From contig UQLI01000001.1 of the NCBI GenBank assembly GCA_900541715.1, positions 1 to 64,000 of the forward strand: DNA of 64,000 nucleotides. Direction: 5' to 3'. Positions 51,247-59,148 of this stretch are shown in pieces; the first letter of the stretch is position 1, and every line of letters begins with the position of its first letter. The notes beneath the pieces were generated by a model, which had not been told where the DNA came from, made no database searches, and saw only the letters and a program-made list of their open reading frames with translations. Both the position numbers and the translations under genes were made by a program. This DNA is from an uncultured Collinsella sp. Lineage in GTDB: Bacteria > Actinomycetota > Coriobacteriia > Coriobacteriales > Coriobacteriaceae.

Positions 51247-51474
51247 TGGGCAAAAAATGCCAAATATGAGTACTGTCACAAATTTAGTAGCAGCAAAATT
51301 TGGCTCTTGAGGTCCAAGTTGAGTGTCTGCGGACAACTTAAAGCCGTCTAATATGTCCCTGGGTATGCTAAAACGACCTGATAATGAACAGTTGTACATT
51401 ATCAGGTCGTTGTTTTGGTGCAAAATAATGTGACCAGTTTTACAACAGTACTCATATTTGGCATTTTTTGCCCA
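51247..51474. mobile_element. 228-bp MITE-like element with perfect 30-bp terminal inverted repeats
   Basis: The ends, TGGGCAAAAAATGCCAAATA... at 51247-51276 and its exact complement at 51445-51474, are perfect 30-bp inverted repeats. Inside is a 15-bp perfect hairpin AACGACCTGATAATG / CATTATCAGGTCGTT (51372-51411) followed by TGTTTT, possibly a terminator. No protein is encoded. It lies between the FGGY kinase and the convergent TatD gene, 6 bp from the TatD stop. Confidence 0.8.
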
Positions 51475-51480
51475 CCGAGG

Positions 51481-52263
51481 TCAGCGGAAGTCGAAAATGG
51501 AGTGGGAATTTTCCAGGACGACCGACTTGATGCTCTCCTCGGGGCAGTTTTTAAGCGCAGCAATGACCTCGGATACTCTTATGAGTGAATCGACGAGCTG
51601 TCGCGCGGATGTTTCCGCGTCTGGTTCGGCCGGCGCGTCGGTTTCGAGTAGCAAGCGATCAAGTGGAATCTGTCGCGCGTATTCGCGCCCACGTTTGGTC
51701 GCAAGCATGCGTTCATTCACGGAAAAGTAGCAGCCCGCAATGCGTGCGCGGACAAACTCATCTGAGGTGCCGCTAAACCAGTGGAAGATAATGGTGGGGG
51801 AGTTGGGGACGTCCTTTAGAAGGTCGTTCGACTCCAAAGTGTCCAAAGTTGCTCCCGCCGCGCGAACGGCGTGAATGGATAGAACGCGTCCAGGTAGCGG
51901 GGACTGCGATAACGTTCGGCATAGCCGTTCAAATGCCTGCGTCTGGTTTCCCTCGGTGCCTGCAAAGCGTGGCGAGAAATCGAGCCCGACCTCGCCGATA
52001 AACCGTTCCCGGATGGCGAGTTCACAAAGCAGGCCGACCTCGGCGGTTCCGCATCGGCCGTCGGCAATCCACCAGGGGTGGAGGCCCACCCCTGCAATAA
52101 CGTTGGGACTACTGCTGGCGCGTTCGGATGCTGACGCGAAATCGCGTGGATCGACGCCGCAATCAAAGAGCTCCAGTCCCATCGCTGCGGCTTCGTGGGC
52201 AACGGTGTTCGGGCTGGCCATCAGGTCGAGGTGACAGTGAGCATCAAAGGACTGCAGCTTCAT
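51481..52263 (-). CDS. TatD-family metal-dependent hydrolase
   Basis: The 260-residue protein starts with FDAHCHLD (HxH metal site), then VGLHPWW, GEVGLDFSP (Glu ligand), LSIHAVRAAG, FHWFSGT and LLETDAPAEP (Asp ligand). TatD enzymes are 3'-5' DNases or related hydrolases. It lies 14 bp after TcdA on the same strand and probably shares its transcript. Confidence 0.9.
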   Translation of the reverse strand: MKLQSFDAHCHLDLMASPNTVAHEAAAMGLELFDCGVDPRDFASASERASSSPNVIAGVGLHPWWIADGRCGTAEVGLLCELAIRERFIGEVGLDFSPRFAGTEGNQTQAFERLCRTLSQSPLPGRVLSIHAVRAAGATLDTLESNDLLKDVPNSPTIIFHWFSGTSDEFVRARIAGCYFSVNERMLATKRGREYARQIPLDRLLLETDAPAEPDAETSARQLVDSLIRVSEVIAALKNCPEESIKSVVLENSHSIFDFR

Positions 52264-52277
52264 CGCGGTGTGCCTTG

Positions 52278-53075
52278 CTAGTCCAGGCGCTGGCCGTCGG
52301 CGCGAACGCGCTCGGTACCGCGTCCACTGATCTTGCGAATAACCTCGCCGGCAATCATCTGGCCCATGATGGGCGGCATAAAGCTGGCGGTTCCGAGCTC
52401 GGTGCGCTCGTGGATGTTGGAGGGGTCACGGCGCTGAGTCTTGACCGACTCCTCGCAGCTAAATAGAACGTGCAGGCTCTTGATGCCACGTTTTTTGCAC
52501 TCTTTGCGCATGATACGGCTCATGGGGTCGCGCACCGTGTCAAAGATATCGGCGAAGCGCAGGCATTCGGGATGCAGCTTGTTGCCGCCGCCCATGGAGC
52601 TCACCAGGCGAATGTCGTGGTCCTGAGCATACTTGGCGACGGTGAGCTTGGCCGAGATGGTATCGATGGCGTCGATAACGTAGTCGAGCGTGCCACCTGT
52701 CTGCTCCAGAACGCTCGCGAAGAATTCGTCGATGTTGTCGCTCAGCAGGTATTCGGTGCGCTTGATGACGGTGGCGGCAGGGTTGATGTCATGGATCATG
52801 GCCTCCATGACGTCGACTTTACGCTTGCCGATGGTGCTGTGAAACGCGATGGCCTGACGGTTGATATTGCTGGGCGCAATGATGTCTTTATCCAGAATTA
52901 CGAAATGGCCGATGCCGCCGCGGGCGAGCGCTTCGCAGCAGTTAGAGCCCACGCCGCCGCAGCCGAGCACCAACACCGTGGCGTCGGCGAGCTTGTCGAG
53001 CGCCTCGCGCCCCATGATGATCTCGAGCTTGGTGTCGCGCGTCTCGACGGGAGCGGCGGCTGCGGTTTCGGTCAT
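52278..53075 (-). CDS. tcdA: tRNA threonylcarbamoyladenosine dehydratase (TcdA/ThiF family)
   Basis: The 265-residue E1-like enzyme has the ATP-binding GCGGVGSNCCEALARGG, DIIAPSNINRQ and YVIDAIDTISAKLTV typical of TcdA, which cyclises t6A37 to ct6A in tRNA. The closing region FMPPIMGQMIAGEVIRKI also fits. ATG 53075 is preceded by GGAGGATATC. MoeB/ThiF relatives are an alternative but usually carry different C-termini. Confidence 0.9.
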   Translation of the reverse strand: MTETAAAAPVETRDTKLEIIMGREALDKLADATVLVLGCGGVGSNCCEALARGGIGHFVILDKDIIAPSNINRQAIAFHSTIGKRKVDVMEAMIHDINPAATVIKRTEYLLSDNIDEFFASVLEQTGGTLDYVIDAIDTISAKLTVAKYAQDHDIRLVSSMGGGNKLHPECLRFADIFDTVRDPMSRIMRKECKKRGIKSLHVLFSCEESVKTQRRDPSNIHERTELGTASFMPPIMGQMIAGEVIRKISGRGTERVRADGQRLD

Positions 53076-53284
53076 AGATATCCTCCGATGGGGAAGTAAT
53101 TAACGTAATTGGCTATCGCCATTATAGGTATTATTCTGCCTCCATTTGAGGCCTTGGGGCATGTTGAAATGAAGCGGGGATTCGCATAAGATGGAAGCAG
53201 ATGGCACCCGTGGCCGCGGGTTGGCCAACTCCGAAACACGTTTATGGCGTGAGAAGTGGCCGTCTTCGCATTACGCGGGGGCGG

Positions 53285-53371
53285 CTATTTCATTCGACCT
53301 CCAATGTGGATGCCGAGCTCCACAGCCGCGATTACAAGCAATAACAACGTCAGGACATCGTCAATACTCAT
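53285..53371 (-). CDS. 28-residue hydrophobic peptide, putative SOS-regulated type I toxin-like
   Basis: ATG 53371, preceded by AGAAGGAGATGGACT, opens a 28-codon frame ending TAG: MSIDDVLTLLLLVIAAVELG then IHIGGRMK. It is one TM helix with an acidic N-terminus and basic C-terminus, resembling holin-like or TisB/Fst-type toxins. A TACAAT -10 and a LexA-type box lie upstream. No antisense RNA was identified. The surrounding 53076-53284 holds only a partial ACCCG/CGGGT hairpin near 53203. The frame is below usual gene-finder limits, so annotation rests on the ribosome site, composition and promoter. Confidence 0.6.
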   Translation of the reverse strand: MSIDDVLTLLLLVIAAVELGIHIGGRMK

Positions 53372-53423
53372 AGTCCATCTCCTTCTCTGGTAGAGGGGAG
53401 CTGGCCCATCTGCTTCTAACGGT

Positions 53424-53451
53424 ATTGTAACTAAAAGCGAACGAGTGTTCT
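53424..53451 (-). promoter_or_regulatory. LexA-type box and -10 of the small hydrophobic peptide
   Basis: On the minus strand TACAAT (53429-53424) is the -10, and AGAACACTCGTTCG (53451-53438) fits the SOS consensus CGAAC-N4-GTTCG with one mismatch, placed between -35 and -10. The form is close to the boxes of the translesion polymerase at 30838-30868. Confidence 0.6.
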
Positions 53452-53466
53452 ATGGCTATTGCTGAA

Positions 53467-53504
53467 TTAGATAATTAGACAAACATCTAAATATCGAGTA
53501 TAGT
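53467..53504 (+). promoter_or_regulatory. Promoter and operator of the SdpR/SdpI-like operon
   Basis: TAGACA (53476-53481) and TATAGT (53499-53504) have 17-bp spacing. The inverted repeat TTAGAT-N12-ATCTAA (53467-53490) overlaps the -35 and spacer, as expected for an ArsR-type autorepressor. Confidence 0.65.
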
Positions 53505-53538
53505 GTGCGCGTCGAACGAACTGGTGAGAGGAGGTTCT

Positions 53539-53817
53539 ATGCCGGGAGAGGGTTTTAAGGCGCTTGCCGATCCTACGCGGCGGCGCATTTTGGAACTGCT
53601 GCGCGAGGGCAATTGCACGGCGGGGGAGCTTGCCAAGCATTTCGATATCAGTAAGCCGTCGCTGAGCCATCACTTGGCGACGCTTAAAAACGCCGGGTTG
53701 GTGACCGACGAGCGCCATGGCCAAAACATCGTATACAGCTTAAACACCACCGTCATGCAGGATTTAATTGGCTGGTTTATGGGTTTTACAAACAATGAAG
53801 GTGATAAGGATGAATAA
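53539..53817 (+). CDS. ArsR-family autorepressor, SdpR-like
   Basis: The 92-residue winged-helix protein has GFKALADPTRRRILELLREG, the recognition helix region ISKPSLSHHLATLKNAGLV and ERHGQNIVYSLN, close in layout to SdpR. No metal-binding Cys pairs are evident. The downstream gene overlaps its end by 8 bp and encodes an SdpI-like membrane protein, the arrangement of the B. subtilis sdpRI immunity operon. ATG 53539 follows GAGAGGAGG. Confidence 0.9.
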   Translation: MPGEGFKALADPTRRRILELLREGNCTAGELAKHFDISKPSLSHHLATLKNAGLVTDERHGQNIVYSLNTTVMQDLIGWFMGFTNNEGDKDE

Positions 53818-54514
53818 CGAAAACAAGGGCATTCACCCCACAGGGGTATCGTCGCGCGTGTGGATTGCGCTGGTCGCTCTGTGCGTCGCCAATGTCGTAG
53901 CGCACCTCATGGTGATGCCGAGCTTGCCTGCGCAGATTCCCACGCACTGGGGCTCGAACGGCGCTGTCGACGGTTGGGGTCCTAGCTGGATGGCCTCCGC
54001 GCTCGGCGTGCTGCCTCTGGTGCTTCTCGCAATGTTCTGCGTGGTGCCGCGCATCGATCCCAAAGGTGAGGCATATCGAACCTCGGGTAAGTTCTATCAG
54101 GGCTTCGTAATTGCCTTCACCTTGTTCATGTGCGCCATAAGCTGGCTGGGAGAGCTTACGGTCTGGGGCGTGGTGCCGGCGGTCGGTTCGGTCAACGTGC
54201 TGATTTCCGGTGCTGTCGGTTTGCTGTTCATTGGTGTGGGTAACTACTTGCCGCGTGTGAAGCAGAACTATACGCTCGGTATCAAGACGCCCTGGGCGCT
54301 TGCCGATCCCGAGAACTGGCGCCGTACGCAGCGTTTTGGCGGTGCCTGCTTTATGGTGCTGGGTATTGGCCTGATTGTGATGGGCGTGGCGGGTAGCGTG
54401 CTTTCGAGTGAAGTCGTCGCCGCGGTGATTGCGGTGCTGGCGTTTGGTTCAGCTGGCGCTGCCTACGTCTATTCGTATCTGCTGTGGCGCAAATCGCAGC
54501 GAGCCGTTCGCTAA
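53810..54514 (+). CDS. SdpI-like immunity membrane protein (DUF1648 + SdpI)
   Basis: The 234-residue protein has six or so TM helices, a DUF1648 segment (PSLPAQIPTHWGSNGAVDGWG) and the SdpI motif VGNYLPRVKQNYTLGIKTPWAL with ENWRRTQRFGG. In B. subtilis SdpI both protects against SdpC and sequesters SdpR at the membrane. No sdpC toxin gene is adjacent. ATG 53810 overlaps the regulator stop. Confidence 0.9.
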   Translation: MNNENKGIHPTGVSSRVWIALVALCVANVVAHLMVMPSLPAQIPTHWGSNGAVDGWGPSWMASALGVLPLVLLAMFCVVPRIDPKGEAYRTSGKFYQGFVIAFTLFMCAISWLGELTVWGVVPAVGSVNVLISGAVGLLFIGVGNYLPRVKQNYTLGIKTPWALADPENWRRTQRFGGACFMVLGIGLIVMGVAGSVLSSEVVAAVIAVLAFGSAGAAYVYSYLLWRKSQRAVR

Positions 54515-54581
54515 GGTTGCGGAAAACTAGCGTACGCAGTTCATAGTGTGTTCCGGGGGACTTTTCCCAGGTAGTATTAGG

Positions 54582-54608
54582 GGGTGTGGGCAACCATGCC
54601 CCTTTTTC
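54582..54608 (+). terminator. Terminator after the SdpI-like gene
   Basis: GGGGTGTGG-GCAA-CCATGCCCC with two wobbles is followed by TTTTT, 67 bp past the stop. It could alternatively attenuate ettA. Confidence 0.7.
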
Positions 54609-54699
54609 GTTAAATTTCAGAGCTGGTTACCTCATTTCGTTTCCACTAAAACGAAAACAAGAATAGGGAAACAGCAGGTAGAAAGGATAAAACAGGCAA

Positions 54700-56379
54700 A
54701 TGGCGGAGTTTATCTACCAGATGTATCAGGCTCGTAAGGCCCATGGCGACAAGGTGATTCTTGACGACGTGACCCTGAGCTTCTACCCCGGTGCCAAGAT
54801 CGGCGTCGTGGGTCCTAACGGCATGGGTAAGTCGACCCTGCTCAAGATCATGGCTGGCATCGAGGAGGTCTCCAACGGCGATGCCAGGCTCACCCCCGGC
54901 TACACCGTGGGCATCCTGCAACAGGAGCCGCCGCTCGATGACGACAAGACCGTTATCGAGAACGTGCGCATGGCGTTTGGCGACATGATCGCCAAGGTCG
55001 ATCGCTTCAATAAGATCGGCGAGGAGATGTGCGACCCGGATTGCGACATGGACGCCCTCATGGCCGAGATGGGCAAGCTCCAGGACGAGATCGACGCCGC
55101 CGACGGCTGGGATATCGATTCCAAGCTCGGCCAGGCCATGGACGCCCTGCAGCTGCCCGATTCCGACATGCCGGTTAACGTGCTTTCCGGCGGCGAGCGC
55201 CGTCGCGTGGCCCTGTGCAAGCTGCTACTCGAGGCTCCCGACCTGCTGCTGCTCGACGAGCCCACGAACCACCTGGACGCTGAGTCGATCCTGTGGCTCG
55301 AGCACTTCCTGCATAACTATCAGGGCGCGGTGCTTGCCGTCACACACGATCGCTACTTCCTGGATAACGTTGCCGAGTGGATCTGCGAGGTCGACCGCGG
55401 TCACCTTTATCCCTACAAGGGCAACTACTCCACGTATCTGGAGACCAAGGCCGCCCGTATCGAGGCTCAGGGTAACCGCGATGCCAAGCTCGCCAAGCGC
55501 ATGGAGGCCGAGCTCGAGTGGGTGCGCAGCTCGCCCAAGGCTCGCCAAGCCAAGAACAAGGCCCGCCTGGCTCGCTACGAGGAGATGGAGGCCGAGGCCC
55601 GCGCAAGCCAGAAGCTCGACTGGACCGACATCCGCATCCCTGTGGGCCCGCGTCTGGGCAACAAGGTGCTCGAGGCCCATCATCTGCACAAGGAGTTCGA
55701 TGGCCGTGTGCTCATCGACGACCTTTCGTTTACCCTGCCGCGCAACGGCATCGTGGGCGTCATCGGCCCCAACGGTGTCGGTAAGACCACGCTGTTCAAG
55801 ACGATTGTGGGTCTGGAGCCGCTGACTTCGGGCGAGCTTGAGGTGGGTGAGACCGTCAAGATCTCCTATGTCGACCAGAACCGTTCCGGCATCGACCCCG
55901 ATAAGAACTTGTGGGAGGTCGTCTCGGACGGCCTGGACCACATGATGGTCGGCGAGACCGAGGTTCCGAGCCGTGCTTATGTGGCGAGCTTTGGCTTTAA
56001 GGGCCAGGACCAGCAGAAGCGCGCTGGCGTACTCTCCGGTGGCGAGCGCAACCGTCTGAACTTGGCGCTTACGCTCAAGCAGGGCGGCAACCTGCTGCTC
56101 CTCGACGAGCCCACGAACGACCTCGACGTCGAGACGCTGTCCTCGCTCGAGGCGGCGCTGCTCGAGTTCCCGGGCTGCTCGGTGGTCATTAGCCACGATC
56201 GTATGTTCCTGGACCGCGTTGCCACGCACATCCTGGCGTGGGAGGGCACCGATGAGAACCCGGGCAACTGGTATTGGTTTGAGGGTAACTTCGAGGCCTA
56301 TCAGGCCAACCGCATTGAGCGCCTGGGCGAGGACGCAGCCCAGCCGCATCGTATTCACCGCAAGCTGACGCGCGACTAG
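54700..56379 (+). CDS. ettA: ABC-F translational throttle ATPase EttA
   Basis: The 559-residue protein has two ABC domains without membrane segments: Walker A GPNGMGKST and GPNGVGKTT, signatures LSGGERRR and LSGGERNR, and Walker B LLLLDEPTNHLDAE and LLLLDEPTNDLDVE. The linker with RSSPKARQAKNKARLARYEE is the P-site tRNA interaction motif region, and the N-terminus YQMYQARKAHGDK matches EttA. It binds the ribosomal E site and gates elongation by energy state. ATG 54700 follows AAAGGAT at slightly long spacing. Confidence 0.94.
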   Translation: MAEFIYQMYQARKAHGDKVILDDVTLSFYPGAKIGVVGPNGMGKSTLLKIMAGIEEVSNGDARLTPGYTVGILQQEPPLDDDKTVIENVRMAFGDMIAKVDRFNKIGEEMCDPDCDMDALMAEMGKLQDEIDAADGWDIDSKLGQAMDALQLPDSDMPVNVLSGGERRRVALCKLLLEAPDLLLLDEPTNHLDAESILWLEHFLHNYQGAVLAVTHDRYFLDNVAEWICEVDRGHLYPYKGNYSTYLETKAARIEAQGNRDAKLAKRMEAELEWVRSSPKARQAKNKARLARYEEMEAEARASQKLDWTDIRIPVGPRLGNKVLEAHHLHKEFDGRVLIDDLSFTLPRNGIVGVIGPNGVGKTTLFKTIVGLEPLTSGELEVGETVKISYVDQNRSGIDPDKNLWEVVSDGLDHMMVGETEVPSRAYVASFGFKGQDQQKRAGVLSGGERNRLNLALTLKQGGNLLLLDEPTNDLDVETLSSLEAALLEFPGCSVVISHDRMFLDRVATHILAWEGTDENPGNWYWFEGNFEAYQANRIERLGEDAAQPHRIHRKLTRD

Positions 56380-56422
56380 ATCGTTACGCGGTTTTCCAAA
56401 CCGCGTAACTGCTCGACGCTGC

Positions 56423-56522
56423 GCGGGTCGCAAGTGCCCCATCTTGCCGTTCAAGCCGTCGCTCGCGTACCGAAGTACGCGTCGCTCCTCTTTCACGGCA
56501 ACCTGGGGCACTTGCGGCCCGC
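56423..56522. repeat. Imperfect 100-bp palindromic repeat after ettA
   Basis: Arms of 28 bp (56423-56450 and 56495-56522, with GCAAGTGCCCC / GGGGCACTTGC as the core) match at 25 positions and enclose a GCGTAC-CGAA-GTACGC hairpin. No coding content is seen. Confidence 0.75.
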
Positions 56523-56551
56523 TCGCTGTTGGTTACGCAACATCAACAAAT

Positions 56552-56590
56552 AAAAACGGCTCAAATCCTGATTTGGATTTGAGCCGTTTG
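56552..56590. terminator. Terminator between ettA and the convergent 421-residue gene
   Basis: A perfect 14-bp stem AACGGCTCAAATCC / GGATTTGAGCCGTT with a 6-base loop; the minus strand has TTTTTA after it, making it primarily the terminator of the minus gene. Confidence 0.9.
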
Positions 56591-56593
56591 TCG

Positions 56594-57859
56594 TTACTGC
56601 TCGGGTTCTTCGACTTTATCGATAGCCCAGGTGGATCCGAGGCCACCGGTGGTGTTGCGGCGGATGCGCACGGTAACCTCGCGGCGCTCGCCGGCCTGCG
56701 TGTAGCGCAGGGGGAAGCTTGCGCGGTTTTGCGCGGCCTCGATGGTACCGCGCTCGCGGGCGATCCAGTAGTACTCGCCGACAATACCGAGGGTATCGGC
56801 GCCGTAGGGGAGATAGGTCGACAGCTGGTGTAGCAATGGGCCGGGGCAGAAGACCTCGGTTGCGAAATCGATGGGGAAGTCCTCGGGGATGGTCGGTGCT
56901 GCGGACGCGGGGACCGGAGCCGGTACAGGTGCGGATGTGGACTCGATGACGGGTGCAGACTCAGGCACCGCTTCCGGATTAACTGCGGAATCTGTCGGTT
57001 CCACGGAGACGGATATGTCTTCAGTCTCGGTTTTGGCATCGGCTTCTGGGGCGTCCTCCGCCTCGATAGACGGCTTTACCTCGACGGGCGTGGATGCCAT
57101 GGTGGTGATGCCGGCGTTGGCGTTTTCGGGGTCGTAGACCACCGTAAGCGAGATGGCAGGCTGCGGCGTCTCGGGCTTCGGCGTCGACTCGGTAGCGTCT
57201 TGATCGGCGGACTGGTCGGGCTGATCGTCCTCGGCCTCGTCGCCAAAGACATCGCTGTTTTGGAAAGCAGGCGTCTCGGATTGGCTAGCGGCTTCTTCGG
57301 TTGTCGACTTGGGAGCCTCGTTGGGCTCCGCAGCCGCTTCCTGCTCGGATATGACTTCGGGATCGGTCGTGGCGGCGGCTTCGGCTTCGGCTTCTGCTGT
57401 TACCTCAATAGCGACTTCGATCTCTGTTTCGGGCTCGGATTCCGGTACGGTTTCAACCATGGATTCTGGTTCGGGACGCTTAACGTGCTTGGGGCGCACT
57501 GCCTTGAGGTCCTTCTCGCCGCGTTTTTTCTTTTTGTAGGACTGCTTGGCTCCCTTGGCAGCCTTGGGCTTGTCCTCGCCCTTGGCAAGGGCGGCATCCC
57601 AGGCCTCGTTGGCGATGACCGTGGCATACAGGCGACCGCCCTTAAAGACGGTCAGCTTAATGCAGTCGTCGAGCTCCTCGAGCAGCTCGCGCGTGGACTC
57701 GAAGCCCAGGTCATAAGCGGCCATGTCACCAGCGGCGAGTGCCTCCTCGACCTGCGTCATAAACGTTTGCTTGCCGCATCCAATCGCATCGCGCAGCAGG
57801 CGATACAGATAGATGTGGTTGCCCAGCGAAAGCGTGGGCGTAACTATTGTCTTGCTCAT
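56594..57859 (-). CDS. Hypothetical 421-residue protein with acidic low-complexity linker
   Basis: N-terminal ~100 residues (LSLGNHIYLYRLLRDAIGCG, then LDDCIKLTVFKGGRLYATV) look like a compact helical/wing domain. The middle ~200 residues are Ala/Glu/Pro-rich and disordered, with a basic patch KQSYKKKKRGEKDLK. The C-terminal ~100 residues (DFPIDFATEVFCPGPLLHQL, then FPLRYTQAGERREVTVRIRR) form a second folded domain. I recognise no function. ATG 57859 follows AAAGAGGAG. Confidence 0.7.
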   Translation of the reverse strand: MSKTIVTPTLSLGNHIYLYRLLRDAIGCGKQTFMTQVEEALAAGDMAAYDLGFESTRELLEELDDCIKLTVFKGGRLYATVIANEAWDAALAKGEDKPKAAKGAKQSYKKKKRGEKDLKAVRPKHVKRPEPESMVETVPESEPETEIEVAIEVTAEAEAEAAATTDPEVISEQEAAAEPNEAPKSTTEEAASQSETPAFQNSDVFGDEAEDDQPDQSADQDATESTPKPETPQPAISLTVVYDPENANAGITTMASTPVEVKPSIEAEDAPEADAKTETEDISVSVEPTDSAVNPEAVPESAPVIESTSAPVPAPVPASAAPTIPEDFPIDFATEVFCPGPLLHQLSTYLPYGADTLGIVGEYYWIARERGTIEAAQNRASFPLRYTQAGERREVTVRIRRNTTGGLGSTWAIDKVEEPEQ

Positions 57860-57994
57860 GGCAAATCTCCTCTTTACACACCAAAGCATCTTACCATCGC
57901 GCGGGGCTTGCCATCTCGTCGCCCAAGGCAAACGGGCGCGAACCGCTATCGATTCGCGCCCGTTGTACAGGTTGCCTATCTGGGGATGCAGCGC

Positions 57995-58945
57995 CTAGTT
58001 GTCCGATGTCGTGCCTTGGCTTGAACTGTCAGATGCCGTGCCCGATGTGGTGCCACTCGAATTGCTGTTGTTGCTGTCTGCTGTACCCGTTCCCGACGTG
58101 GTGTCGCTCGTCTGGCCTCCCGTGTTCGGCTGCGAACCGTCAGTCGTTTGGCTTGAGTCGGTCGTGCCGGATTGCGCGCCGCTGTTGTTCACAGAAGAAT
58201 CGGCGCCCTGCGATTGGTTTTGGGTATTCGAGGACGAATCGGTAGAGGTGGAACTGTCTTGCGTGCCGTCCGTCTGTGCCTGCTGGTCTTGCGACTGGGT
58301 GTTGCCATTTGCATCGCTTTCCGTCGTGCGCGACGAAAGGATTGGCTCGGGGCGCTCGCCCAGACCCTCACCGGCGGTGGTGATAAGGATGGCGCCGGCG
58401 CAGGCGATGACCGCGACGATGGCGATGGCGATCGAGAAGACGATGACCTTCTTTTGCGTCTGACTGCGCTCTGCCGCCGCCTTGGCGCGCAGGCTGTCGG
58501 GAGCAACGCGCGCCGTGGTCGCGCGCCCCGCAATCTGGCGCATCTCCTGCGTAGTCGCGGCGCCACCTAGGTGCTCCTCGACATCGGGCTCAACGGGCTC
58601 GTAGGCGCCGGCAGGGTAGTCGACAGCGGCATGCGTGCCCTTGATTGCTTCGGCGCTGGCGGAGATAAAGTGGCGATAGACCTGCGAGGACACAACAGTG
58701 ATGACTGAGCTCACAGCGGCACCAATCACCGAGCCGGCAATGCCGATCTTTGAAGCAAGCGCCACGCTCGTGGCGGCAGCTGCGGCGCCGGCGATGATCT
58801 GGGGAATGGAAATGTCGTCGAACAGGCCCTTTTTGGGCGCGATGGCCATGGTCTGTCCAATGGAATGGTTCTCGTGTACGCCGTTGTTGAGCGATGCCGG
58901 CGTCATGACGCGCGTGCGCGGCGCGTCGGTGTACTTGGTTGTCAT
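57995..58945 (-). CDS. Hypothetical membrane protein with Ser/Thr/Asn-rich exported tail
   Basis: The 316-residue protein has a cytoplasmic N-terminus, a hydrophobic Gly/Ala segment (~48-80, IIAGAAAAATSVALASKIG), a soluble stretch, a single TM helix (~165-190, VIVFSIAIAIVAVIACAGAI) and ~115 low-complexity residues rich in S, T, N, G and Q, probably outside the cell. No enzymatic motif is seen. ATG 58945 follows GGGAGGACC. It lies 135 bp upstream of the preceding hypothetical gene on the same strand. Confidence 0.7.
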   Translation of the reverse strand: MTTKYTDAPRTRVMTPASLNNGVHENHSIGQTMAIAPKKGLFDDISIPQIIAGAAAAATSVALASKIGIAGSVIGAAVSSVITVVSSQVYRHFISASAEAIKGTHAAVDYPAGAYEPVEPDVEEHLGGAATTQEMRQIAGRATTARVAPDSLRAKAAAERSQTQKKVIVFSIAIAIVAVIACAGAILITTAGEGLGERPEPILSSRTTESDANGNTQSQDQQAQTDGTQDSSTSTDSSSNTQNQSQGADSSVNNSGAQSGTTDSSQTTDGSQPNTGGQTSDTTSGTGTADSNNSNSSGTTSGTASDSSSQGTTSDN

Positions 58946-59148
58946 ACGGGGTCCTCCCGGTGTAAATCTGCTTCGTTTCGTGTAGCCATCAGGGTACCCA
59001 CCAGATGTGAATCGTACGTGACATTTAACAGATACCATCAACTCATCAATTGCTCACCAAGTTGGTGGGATGCGGTTCCACCCGGCGGTTGAACTACAAT
59101 AGGGCTTGCTAATTGTGTTGAATAGCGTTTACGCACGGGAGCATTCTT

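Noticed and set aside
53191..53373. 60-codon plus-strand frame opposite the small hydrophobic peptide
   Set aside because: No ribosome site, and unusual composition; the minus-strand 28-codon frame is much better supported.
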